Assembly: GCA_016800925.1 (NCBI GenBank)
Contig: JABCPU010000194.1
Span: 1-64,000 of the forward strand
Length of the DNA stretch: 64,000 nucleotides
Direction: 5' to 3'
Source of the DNA: Suillus spraguei
Lineage: Eukaryota; Basidiomycota; Agaricomycetes; Boletales; Suillaceae
Below are positions 32,437 through 42,580 of this stretch, in pieces. Below the pieces are notes generated by a model, which ran no database searches, was not told where the DNA came from, and saw only the letters and a program-made list of their open reading frames with translations. Each line of letters opens with the position of its first letter. Within the stretch, counting starts at the first letter, position 1. The translations under genes and the position numbers were made by a program.

Positions 32437-33240
32437 CTAAAGTGCTCCGCCAACCACTTTGCGGATGTCCTGGAACATGGCCTGGATGCCTGACAAGCCT
32501 TCGACGTCGTACCCACCAAAGATCTGTAGAATGCCGCGGAAGCTTTTGCCAGATTTGATTTCTGTTAGAATTAGGATGAGCTTCCGCATATGAGCTACCA
32601 GAGGTGCGGGACTTCGGTGGGGAAAAAATGCCACATTATCTAGCGCAAAGGGGTTGTTCGAGTCTCCGAGGGATTGATCCATGAGTGCGTGGAAAGCACT
32701 TGCAGCCACCTCAGAAGACTTGCCAACCACCAACTTGCAATGGGCTGATTAGATTAGAAGTTGCCTGTACTCCGGGTCACCCAATATTAGTTCACAGTGA
32801 CGTACGCCCTTCGGATGTCATTTCTAGGCAAGGTGAGTATATGTGCAGCAGGAGGATAACGGAAGATACACGCACACGCCGAGAATAATCATAATCTCCT
32901 GTGCTCATCATGGTAAGGCTTGAATACACTTCGCAATAAAAGTGTTGATAAAACAAAGCTTTTGCTCCTGCATTTTGTATAATTGGCATCATACAGTCTA
33001 CAGGAAAGATCAAGGAGCAGACCTGAGGGTTCCCATTAGCCGTCGGCACTATATTAAATCCTGCGTAACGTCTCTCTTTCATCAGTATTTTTATCGAGAG
33101 ACATCCCAAGTTCCTGCGTGGATGAGCTCTTGTGAAATCTTCAAATACGACTGTGTAGCATGGTGCCTCTGCTATAATGATCTAGACGACGTGTCTGACA
33201 GTAAACTCAACTCTCCACTTGCAAGGGCGTGAGAAGTATC
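32437..33240 (-). pseudogene. Remnant of an unrecognised protein-coding gene
   Basis: Read on the minus strand, two protein-like blocks lie in order. The first (about 33,235-32,870) reads KWRVEFTVRHVV, a TAG, then IIIAEAPCYTVVFEDFTRAH and continues through FNIVPTANGNPQ and MMPIIQNAGAKALFYQHF to STGDYDYSR. The second (about 32,775-32,437) begins LGDPEYRQLL, has an in-frame stop or unresolved intron, then runs VVGKSSEVAASAFHALMDQ to QDIRKVVGGAL and a stop. The composition and absence of frame breaks inside each block suggest a former or partial gene. I do not recognise the family. An in-frame TAG near 33,190 and lack of a start make an intact gene unlikely, though unresolved introns could explain part of this. 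Confidence 0.4.
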
Positions 33241-35080
33241 CTAGAATGGCAAGCTCGAGCTTCGTGCTCTTATCGGTCACCGAGCTGCGTCTGTCACCTC
33301 TCGCAGCATACAACTATTGATTGACGATCTTGTGCTACCATGTATACTGCTATACTATTATCTTCACAATTGACCATTCTGATTCCTTATGGTGGTGCAA
33401 GTTCAGTGTTACTCGACCCCATTAGCATGACGGCTTTCTCATCTCTTGAATAACCGTCTCAGTGATGATCCGACCAAGTCCACCTCCCACTGATGGACAA
33501 ACATATATAAGACTTGTTGGTCAAGTGCAGGATGCCCAACAATCTCATGTCTATTATTCTCAAAGTTCTACTCTTAACGAAGAGGAGCAACGAGGAATAC
33601 TTCAACAGCGCTTTCCTCACGCTGGATACTGGTTTAATATAATATGCTTCCCACCCATTCATTTATCCATGTCGTCGAAAACATGCCACCGTGGCAGATC
33701 TTGACTCATCCTTTTTGTGTTCCAGCTCCGAGTCAGCAGTCTGTCAGTGGGAGAAGAATTTTTGTCATTATGGTGATCTGAAACTTAATAATCTGATCCT
33801 TCAGCTGTTTCAGATATTACTGTCTCCATTCCGTTGAATACTGGAGTAATTTGGGGATGTGTCAGTCAACTTCAACTTCAGCTTCCCCTCAACATTTCTT
33901 TTATCAACTTCTTCTCGCGCGTCTGTGCAAAGATGGGACACCTAGTAGAGGAGATAATCAGAATAAAATGCAACTAGTGAAAAAATACATACACGTTTGC
34001 GCGTGAAGCCATGTCTTTCATAGTTCATTCAATGGTGACTTCAGAAACTTCAACACCCATTGCTTGACTAGCATGTGTTGAAGTTCAGACAGCAATAGGT
34101 CTGCAACGCTCGATGCATGACAACAGATACTAGTAAGGGAGTTAGAGAAATTACCACCTCTGTACTGCAGGCTTGATTCACTTACTGAAGCATCTGCTGC
34201 TGTGAGCAGACGAGGACGTCCACTTTAGCCTGTGAGACGAGAGAGTTGAAGAACTCAGTTAACAGTTCGGTGGCTTGTGAGTAGCTCGTGGTATGCTACT
34301 AGATTTCATACGAGCAAACATGGTCACCTATTGCTGGGATGTGATGGCGGTTTCCAGGCATGGCGGCAAGTCTCAAGAGTACTGCAATTGTGTCGGGCAG
34401 AGCGTCGGACAGGCGGCCATGCGCGCCCAAATATGGTAACAAGCGGGATCCTTTTGTTTGCGACGTATTTTGAAGTCCGATCAATGTTTGTTTTAGTCTT
34501 GAACTATTTGTTGGTAGTATAATTTTGTGTCACAAAAAGTCACAAGTGCGGTTACTTACTAAGTACTGGTAATGGTCGCCAATCCCCGACGCTGCATAGT
34601 GATGAATTCCGGCATGGCTTCAAAGGTTCGTGCATAAGACATGAGTATCTCAGACGCGGGTCACACAGTATACAATCTCGCTGTCAGTTCAGTTACGTTG
34701 GCAAAGGGAAGCAGCGTGAGCACGTTATTAACCAATACACTTGTAAGTTGTCCCACAGACAAAGAATTGTGAAGCTCAGAGCCTGCAGGCCTTCTGAGAA
34801 CCTGTCAATGTACGAACCCCTTGAGGTTGCTCAGGAATACACGAAGAAACAACCAACGGAGGCTGAGTTTGAAGTTTGCGAGTCAGTTTATAGATATCCA
34901 AGGCAGTGTAACGCCAAGGAAGCTTCACTGGCTACGCGATCTACTGCAATCAAGGTAGTGAGAGGACTCAGAGGAGGGGGTTTTACGCAGAGCACAATAT
35001 AATCAGTATTTCGAACGTGTCCGAAGGTACGACTCGCCAGGGAGTAAATATCAATGTTGCATCAACAATTTGCACAGGGG
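33241..35080. other. Stretch without supported genes
   Basis: About 1.8 kb of AT-rich sequence lack convincing frames, splice structures or repeats. Short open frames (for example 33,462-33,704 and 34,277-34,522) carry no motif. I see nothing else in it. Confidence 0.4.
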
Positions 35081-35149
35081 CTAAGACCAGTTAAGATGGA
35101 CCTCTAAGGAAACTATCAATGAGTGGACGTCAAGGTGTGTTCCGATAAA

Positions 35150-35240
35150 AAATGCTGTCATCAGCAGGTTTTGAACCTACACAGGAAAGAGAAACAGATT
35201 TTGATTCTGTTGTGGTAACCATCAGGCTAAGACTAGTTCA
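35150..35240 (-). tRNA. tRNA-Ser-like unit 1 (anticodon position CAA), probable pseudogene
   Basis: The anticodon stem is ACAGA/TCTGT with loop ATCAAAA, so the anticodon position reads CAA. The T-arm has the B-box-like GGTTCAAAACC. The acceptor and D stems do not pair convincingly. A T-run follows on the minus strand. Confidence 0.3.
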
Positions 35241-35297
35241 GGTGAACTTCTGAAGAAACCGTCTATGAATGAATGTCAAAGTGCGTTCTGATAGAAA

Positions 35298-35390
35298 AAA
35301 ACTGTAGCTCAGCACGTTTCGAACCTGCGTAGTCCAAGAGAAACAGATTTCGATTCTGTTGTGGTAACCACCTGACTAAGACCAGTTGCG
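35298..35390 (-). tRNA. tRNA-Ser-like unit 2 (anticodon position CGA), probable pseudogene
   Basis: The anticodon stem ACAGA/TCTGT is perfect, with loop ATCGAAA, giving CGA (Ser). The B box is GGTTCGAAACG, with its last C changed and a mismatched T stem. The A-box-like region TTAGTCAGGTGG is one base off consensus. A terminator-like T7 follows. Confidence 0.3.
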
Positions 35391-35445
35391 GTGAACTTCT
35401 GAAGAAACCGTCCATGAATGAATGTCAAAGTGCGTTCTGATAGAA

Positions 35446-35535
35446 AAAAACCATAGTTCAGCAGGTATCGAACCTGCGTAGTCCAAGAGAAACAGATTTC
35501 GATTCTGTTGTGGTAATCACACTAGGCAGGCTAAA
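35446..35535 (-). tRNA. tRNA-Ser-like unit 3 (anticodon position CGA), probable pseudogene
   Basis: This unit has the best T arm: GCAGG, loop TTCGATA, CCTGC. The anticodon arm is ACAGA/TCTGT with loop ATCGAAA (CGA). A T7 run follows on the minus strand. The D arm and acceptor stem are still poor, so I do not claim a functional tRNA. Confidence 0.35.
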
Positions 35536-35540
35536 GTCTT

Positions 35541-37737
35541 TGACTCCCACTTGACGACTCATCCTAAGTTGAAAACCTATGGGGCCCCTGATTGACACTG
35601 CCCAAAAAGATGACATGGACAGTAAAGTTCGAGCCTGAACGTCGACGAGACAATAGAATTGCCCCGACGAGGGACGAAGACTAAGATAATTCTAATTCAC
35701 CATCATTAGCAGCAAGTTCAATGTGATTGACATTACCACTAAGTATACACGGAGTTTCCGGAAACACAGAAGGAAATGAGCAGATACTAGAAAACGAGGA
35801 TAGTGAAACACTGTCACCACCTTGAAGGCCAGACATGGAGGATTGGAGACGGGAGTCTCATCTTCCCACAAAACGGTGGTCACGCAGCAATGCAGTTCAT
35901 CCCAAACATAACATCAAGACCTCACGCGACCTCGAACTCGACATCGGTAGTGAGAGCACGGCAATAGATCACTGAGGCCATTGGGATTTCGGCGAAACGC
36001 GAACTTGGGCCCAAATGGCTGAGCGAACGAGCAATCGAAGAAGACGAGAGAAGAATACCATTCAAGGACAAGAACAACAGACGCAGGAAGACAATCGATT
36101 TGAATGATGTCCCAGTGGTAAAACACGATATAACCCACTCCCTTATGGTAGCAGGGATAAATCTACATGACACATTAGCACAGAATGTTCGGAAACCAAT
36201 GCAAGCACTTACCTTACCAGGAAGGTTCTGAGAAGTGTAAGCCTTGGAAGTAGAGCACGGTGGTCTGGCTTTCCATAGAGCAGTAGTCTTCGTACGAATT
36301 TCTGCTCTTCTGCACACAACGGGGGCAACAAGGGTCAGTACAAATACGGACAGAGTTTGCAAGCCGTCGTGATAATATTGATCGTCGTAATGAGACCATA
36401 CATGATTGACATGCTGTCTCAAAGCCATATGGGATGCGGCAGAAGGAGAAAAGACAGTGAGAATATACTTCAGGCTAGATAGACCGGTCGAAATGTCTGT
36501 TAAGAATTATACCAACTGTCGATAGTAGGAATGCGCGCAGGACCAGATGTCAACTCCACGGAATGAAGCACTGCGCAGCCTGAGTGAGTCGCATATCCTG
36601 GAGGGTAAGGGCTGCTCAGTGAGCTCAGGGAAGAAATCCGAAGGATAGATTCATTCGCCACTAATGTTGTGATATTAATAGTAACGCTTCGCCAGCAGCT
36701 GCGGATCTACCTCAGTGAGCACGGCGCGCAGACTGGCATAGAAACTGATTTGCGATTCATGTGACAGGACCATAGCGGAACAAACATTGGTCGGACTTCA
36801 AAATAAGTTGCGGCATATCGGCAAATCTATCAATATGAAAGTTGCTGTATATTATGAAAAGGATGTTGGATTATCAGGGGTCGAGGTACGAGCTCGACAC
36901 TTATCGGGAATCTTCGGGATCGATGGCGCATCAATGGCGCAATATTACCGGGCTTCGGCAGCATGGTTTTAGCGTTGACTGGCATATATAAGGAGGTATT
37001 TTTCTGTAGGAGTACACTATGCGTTTGTCAGCGGGTTCACTGTAAAACCTGAGTTGGTATTACTTCGCAGAACGCATCCGAGACTTGCGTGCAACTCAAC
37101 AAAGGATGCTATAACATTCCGATTCTCCGGAAGTGCGTTTGGGACGTGTTCGTGCCCGTGTTCCAGAATTCGCGATAGCACTAACTAACCATGTCATATA
37201 TTTGGTATCGATGCACGTTCTGTGAATAACAACCGCGTTTGAATTCTAAACCATATTGCCATTTTCGAAGTTCGTGCAGTGGCTCATCGTCATCTCTCGT
37301 TCTCATTTAGTACGTCATCAGTACCTCCCATCGTTATTCGTCCGCCTTCTCCACTCATTCTGGCCATTATCCCGCTTGGTGGCCTTTCATCAATGCGGGT
37401 CATCTGTTCAGCTCTTTGTAGGTTCGTGGAGAGCGGTTGGATGCTGACGCTAATCTCTTGCTTCTGACATCTGCAACGTACCATGCACTCAGACTCGGAT
37501 GCAGGACAGGATAGATGACAATGATAAATATACCACATATTGATGCACAAAAGAAATATCATATGGTACCAGACGCAAACTCGCACAGAATTCACTTCAA
37601 CACGACGAGCCGCCCTCCTATATTCTAATCGTAGTATACAGAAACTCAAGTAACCTGCATAGCCTATTTGAGAAGAGTCCATATAACCTTCAGATCCGTA
37701 TACTGCTTTCCCCAAACAATGCTTCGAATGTTCTATA
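35541..37737. other. Stretch without supported genes
   Basis: About 2.2 kb. The longest frame (35,922-36,428, minus, 168 codons) shows no motif and no plausible splice continuation. A TATATAAGG at about 36,984 could be a promoter element, but no gene follows it. The part near 37,700 is the 3' flank of the aspartic protease gene. Confidence 0.4.
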
Positions 37738-39195
37738 TTAGTTGGAGGTGGCATCAGTGAGCTGGGTTTTAGCAAAACCGATGCGGGACCTGCCGGCATC
37801 GAACACAGTATAGAAGCGCTGGAGGAATACGTAGCCATTAATAAAGTCAACCCCTGTACCACTGGGTGTGTCAAGGCTTCTAACGACGAGAAATATATCA
37901 TCTTGACCGCCAGAAACCATGTGGTTGAGAGCACGAGGCCAGATTTGCGCATTAGCGTTGAGACTGTAGATTTGCTGTGCCAATAGTGAACAAGGAGTGT
38001 GAGGGCTGACATAATTGGCGTACCTCGCCAATATGGAATCTCAAACTATCTAGCACATCGTACTGGTCAGCGGAAATCTGGAGAAGTCTATTCTCCCTAT
38101 TCACAATACCGCCAGTTGCAATCCGGTACCTTTCATAGGCATCTATCGAACGCTGATGAGACCATTATTACTCGCTGCACTCTAAATACACACCGGAGGC
38201 AATATAAAGAAAGGTGGAACCACAATCTACTATGCCTGCGGTGCGGGGCATGAGTTCTGCATCGCCGTAGGTGATACTCTGATCGATACCCCAATAGTGC
38301 GATGAGAGGGTGGTGGTGGTGATATCACTGAAACAAAACAATTACTATCAGTCTGGATTGATCCAAAAGCTAAGGTGCCTTACGTGAATCTAATCGTGCT
38401 TGTGTACTTGGTAGAGTCAACTCCACCAATGGTAAGTTCTCCATAGTTCATCATATTTATAACGGAGGGCTGGAAATAGATACCAACAACGGGCATAGCA
38501 ACGGTGCGTCGGTCATACAGGTAGTCAGCGACAGACCGGATCGTTTCTTCTGATGAACTTGTTAGGGCGCCGCGGCTTGACACTGTAGGCCCGATGCCAA
38601 GAACACCGTCAAAACCGATGCCACGTGAAGTAGAAGCAACACCGATTGGCATCACGGGGATCGTGAGCTTATCAGTGAGAGATAATGTATCTTCGTATAT
38701 AGTTCCTATAGATACTATTCGTAAGTATTTTCAACCTATGATACTGCTGTATGCCATACCTTCGAAGGAGCCATATCCGTAATTGACCGCCACACGCTTT
38801 TCGGTGTTGACGCCAGTCCTGCTCTTGTACCTAGTTCTGGCGCCAACCCATGTGATTGAGCTAAAGCTGTCGACAATCAAGTTGTCTTCAATAATACATC
38901 AGCAGCCGCATGTTTTCTCAGTGTTGAACTTACATTTCTGGCTGGGAAAGCCAACACTAACTATTACGGTGTAGCCAAAAGCCATGTTTAACAAAAGGAC
39001 ATCAGCACGGCGGCCATGCGTGCTGTATTCTCTAAAGGCCGCCACGCGAGCTTCATCTTGATGCAAGATGTCAGTAACATTGGAGAATGTTGGCCTCCTG
39101 GTCATGGGGAGTGTGATGGGGGATTTGGGAACTTCAACGGGCGATCCTGTGATTGAGAAAGCTAGGAGCGCCAACAAGGATGCAACGGAGAACAT
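37738..39195 (-). CDS. Pepsin-family (A1) aspartic protease, intact frame, atypical active site (402 aa, 6 exons)
   Basis: It belongs to the polyporopepsin-like secreted proteases of mushrooms. Exons: 39195-38934, 38885-38760, 38714-38384, 38327-38194, 38142-38024, 37974-37738, with GT-AG introns and 1,209 nt in frame. Residues 1-18 are a signal peptide and about 20-70 a propeptide. The family landmarks are present: NLIVDSFSSITWVGA around Asp93, the flap NYGYGSF, FDGVLGIGP, AGIVDCGSTFLYIAS around Asp274, and the C-terminal FINGYVFLQRFYTVFD. The usual catalytic triplets are both D-T-G. Here the first is D-S-F and the second D-C-G. Both aspartates remain, but the conserved Gly and Thr that shape the site are replaced. 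The gene has no frame lesion, so it may be a low-activity or non-catalytic family member rather than a pseudogene. Sequencing error is unlikely for two separate changes. Confidence 0.92.
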
Positions 39196-39504
39196 GACTT
39201 ACTGGAAAGTCATATCATACTCGGTTATATATGTGATGACAATGTTGAGCACCTTAGCCACGTCAGTCTCTTGATGACGAGATAGTTGCGATGCAAGTCA
39301 TCGCGAGTGCAAGGATTGGACTTCCCGATAAAATGTGGCAAGAGATGGTTTGCTTTTGATCCTGGCATGTTATTTCTGAATCTCAGTGTTGTCAGTTGTC
39401 AGTCAGCGTTGACCAAAAATAGTCAGTCTGCACTGAGTGACTTAATTTGATTTGACCTAACTAGTCGGTGCGTCAGCATCAGAGAACGAATGAATCCTTG
39501 ATAT
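39196..39504. other. Promoter side of the aspartic protease gene
   Basis: The upstream region of the protease gene. I see no gene, repeat or strong regulatory motif in it. Confidence 0.35.
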
Positions 39505-40203
39505 CAGGGACGCTCAAATTTGGACGCACACGTCGCACACCGCACACGCACACGACCCCCCTGGCACACGCACCTCTTCTCAATAGATCTGGCCCTCAAA
39601 GTAGTTTTGTCATCAGGTCCAGGCGCAGGAACATAGCAGTCAAATATTCGTTGTCGGACTCGTTACCATCAGTATCACCATTGACACCTTCACCAGTGGT
39701 GTAGCGAGTTCCTTGTATTTCTTGGTCAAGCTACGAATATGAGCTTATAATAAAAATAGATTATAGGAGACTCAGACACGTACTGCTCGTCCTTGTGCTT
39801 GACGCGGCAGTAACAATGGGATTTAGGTTATGGAACTGCGCGAATATTACAGCAGCCATGATATCACCCGAGGTATTTGAGCTATCTCTGATACATAGCA
39901 TAGTTGTCAGCATACCTCGCGCTTCTTCCGTTTGCCCAACAATACAATTCTGTTCTCTGGCAATTCTGTCTCAGCCAGCAACTTCTAGATAAAGATAAAG
40001 TCATTGGTTCAGGCGATCTCGGAGGTGGTGATTCCGCCGTCCTTCTTCCTCCCCATGGTAATGATGCGAACGATGACAAACGAGTGAGAGAGTGAGGTAG
40101 AGCGCAGTCAGCGTTGTAGAGAAGGTTGGATCATCAAGACTACCGTTTCGAGAAGGGGTGCGTGTGGGCGTGGGCGTGGGCGTGTCAACTTTGAGCGTCC
40201 CTT
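39505..40203. mobile_element. Short terminal-inverted-repeat element (about 0.7 kb)
   Basis: The left end AGGGACGCTCAAA (39,506-39,518) is repeated inverted at the right end (40,190-40,202). Further in, CACACGCACC(T/C)CTTCTC occurs on both arms, giving imperfect inverted repeats of roughly 55-75 bp. The flanks TTGATATC and TTGAAATT share 6 of 8 bases and might be a decayed 8-bp target duplication, as in hAT elements, but this is weak. Inside, the minus strand has short protein-like pieces (LAETELPENRIVLLGKRKK near 39,970-39,920; a Gly/Asp-rich piece near 39,735-39,605). These are separated by possible introns and may be a captured or decayed coding fragment. No transposase is visible. Confidence 0.6.
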
Positions 40204-40233
40204 TGAAATTTTTTTTTAAAAAAAATTTCAAAG
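40201..40233. repeat. 33-bp near-perfect palindrome at the edge of the TIR element
   Basis: CTTTGAAA, nine T, eight A, then TTTCAAAG forms a near-perfect AT-rich inverted repeat. It overlaps the last bases of the TIR element. Such A/T palindromes can extrude cruciforms and can also be mis-sized during sequencing. Confidence 0.8.
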
Positions 40234-40816
40234 CTTAGAAGACTTGATACTGTAGCCGTGGGAAGTACCTTCCGGATGCACGGTGTAAGTTAGTAACATG
40301 GTACCGCCGCCCGCATAACCGTTACACCAAAAGGTGAAATACTGAAAGCTTAGCTTTCAGCATCAGCGGCGGTATATGTACTGATTATGGGAACTCAGGT
40401 AAGCCAGCGTGCTTACACACGGTCTCCGTATCCTCCAGTTCGATTCACTGCCAAGTCTCGACTACTTACTATTAGACTCTTCTCTCGCAGTGGTTTTCTA
40501 CAGCGATCACCTTCTACTCCTATCTGATATAATCTATTTGGCCTCGTTTTCACTCGTGAAGCATGTTCCGCAATCTTTTGAAAAATGTATCATTGTATGT
40601 CTCCTGCTGAAATATCATATGGGGGCCATAGCCTCACAGTATTGTTACTTGGGCTCAAGGCAGGCCTATCGGGCGTACATGCATACCAGATCATGAAGTG
40701 ACGGTAAAGAAAATGCAAAAGCACTAAACCAAATGTTGTCGCCGCCGAGTCTCTTGCTTCGATACAAGCATATTCACAACGTCGAAAGACTCTCTCAGCA
40801 AGCGAGGTAATGCATC
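40234..40816. other. Intergenic stretch downstream of the F-box gene
   Basis: Apart from the small foldback at 40,297-40,379 I see no gene. An open frame at 40,409-40,696 has a hydrophobic start but no family motif or context. Confidence 0.35.
40297..40379. repeat. Small foldback with nested hairpin
   Basis: ACCGCCGC (about 40,304) pairs with GCGGCGGT (about 40,366). Inside lies CTGAAAGCT-T-AGCTTTCAG (about 40,342-40,360), a perfect 9-bp stem with a one-base loop. The segment has no coding content. Confidence 0.6.
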
Positions 40817-42580
40817 TTACTCTGTGTGTGGGTCAACCTCCATCTGAACGGGGGAGATGACCCGAATGCCAATCTTGTCATTATTATCCTACAATTTGTC
40901 CACGTCAGACCATTGCTGTATTCAAACGAAGAACACATACCCATATCAAAGTAAGCCGATCCTGCTCCAAGAATATTTTTGAGCATGTCGGAAAAGGTGT
41001 ATGACAGATGGTCGCAGTGTATTCATTATGCGAGAAGATGTCTTCACCGAAGGAGTCAGGCATCGGACCTGGCTTACAAATGTGTAGATCCGGTGAGTTG
41101 GGGTCGTCGATACTTTCCGAACGAGCAATAACTCGCTTATTGAAGTCCCAGATGTGCACGTAGAAGTAACCCCAGGTGGAGATCCTTTCAAGTCTTTGAC
41201 CAGGATCAAGAACACGATCTTGAGGAAGAGCGTAGGCGATTTTGCTACCAAACACGCTGATATGGTGGCTTAAGTCGTGCGGAAAGTAGTATGTGTGCTG
41301 AGGTCCCCAGTCTGACCAAGGAATCTCGATGGCCATATCCGAATGCAGGGCTGCGTCAGAGAAGATGGCCATACTGATAACTAGGATAGAATTGTGTCTC
41401 TCCCAAAAAAAATCTACAACCATAATCTGCGACTCCAGGGAAGGCACGTAGCTGGGCGCTAGTTCTGGGTGTGCTGGTTTGCCATGGAATGATGGGTGGG
41501 TACGAACATAAATGTTGTGTGGACGAAGGCTCTCGGGAAGGTGATATATGGCTCGGCATTGAGGTGGCCCATCGAGCCCTTGTAACATGTACAAGTATAT
41601 CGAGCTTTCTGCGTTAGTGACAACAATCCTCTGTTCGTCAACTACGTGGAAATTATGACCTAGTTGACATAAAAAATGCTGTTTATGTTGAGCAGCAGAA
41701 TTTTCACAAATAGGGAACTTACATTATTGGCATATCCCTTCCTCCAATTAATCACTTGTATGAACGTGCCAGACACAACTGCACCCATGTGATAGAAGAC
41801 AAATACATGATCACCACAGATTATAGGCTTCGCTGCAAGATAAGCACAGTAAAAGCCAGATGCATTAAAGGTATGTTTGCACTCCAAGGCAGCGCGTGCA
41901 GCATTCGGATGCGGGCAATGGGATGAACCCAGTACAAATTCCACCGAAAAGACATGGTGATCTTGTTCTGCATTGGTCACAGTGACACCGTCAGGCGAAG
42001 AAAACATGACTATGAGATCCTGCACAGGGTCGAAGGTGATAAAATCTGGCAGCCAGTGTTGTTGATACGGATCATTTATAGACCATGTCAGGGAGAGTTT
42101 TGGACGCATTCTGTAGTCCCGATCGCAGAATTTGCTGAACGGGTCCGTCCACCAAGGCCCACATTTCACAGACTGGATTGGTGAGGGAACGATTGGAATA
42201 TATGGGATAGCAGCAGTAACCATTGTTTCAAAGATAGTGTTCGCATAGAAGTCAGATTGCCATAAAGATGCCAATTTCTTGAGTGAACACATTTTTCTGG
42301 AAATGCTGTCCGAGTTCACACTGGCAGTGGTAGCAGTCTCAGTACTGATCAAGCCCTGAGCGTAAATTTCAAGTTTGTATTGAATTTCAACAGAATTTCG
42401 GACCGCAACCAAAAAGGTATTGCAGGTCTAGCGTGATCCAACGTTAGTCCTGGAGGAAATGTGAGACCGCGACAATTAGCGAACCATTGCACAGCGACTA
42501 ATATCCCTGGGGTTGAGGAGGATGAGAATGTGGCATATGAGCTCTGTAGGAAGTGACAGGAATTCAACCGCCATCGGCAT
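40817..42580 (-). CDS. F-box protein, intact (520 aa, 4 exons)
   Basis: F-box proteins link substrates to SCF ubiquitin ligases through Skp1. Exons: 42580-42485, 42427-41723, 41630-40941, 40888-40817, all in phase 0 (1,563 nt). The F-box lies at about residues 8-45 (LSLPTELICHILILLNPRDISRCAM, continuing TCNTF across intron 1). RNSVEIQYKLEIYAQGL follows, the segment that commonly follows the F-box in Agaricomycete F-box proteins. The remaining roughly 450 residues form a beta-rich domain without WD or LRR signatures. The second splice junction is the least certain: the donor after YANN is clear, but only an acceptor 18-24 bases downstream of the first AG keeps the frame. The start at 42,580 has a second Met two codons later. 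The substrate is unknown. Confidence 0.88.

Larger units (their letters stand above)
35085..35540 (-). repeat. Tandem array of tRNA-Ser-like units (period about 148 bp)
   Basis: Three well-matched units, with a degenerate partial unit at the left edge, repeat every 148-149 bases (T-arm positions 35,173, 35,321 and 35,470). Each unit has, on the minus strand, a tRNA-like body followed by a run of 6-7 T, and then a conserved spacer (…AGAACGCACTTTGACATTCATTCAT on the minus strand, only partly conserved in unit 1). The array is thus a set of repeated Pol III-like cassettes. Confidence 0.8.

Noticed and set aside
35922..36428. 168-codon minus-strand frame
   Set aside because: No motif, and hydrophobic-Ser composition typical of a shadow frame; no splice partners; overlapping frames are similarly open.
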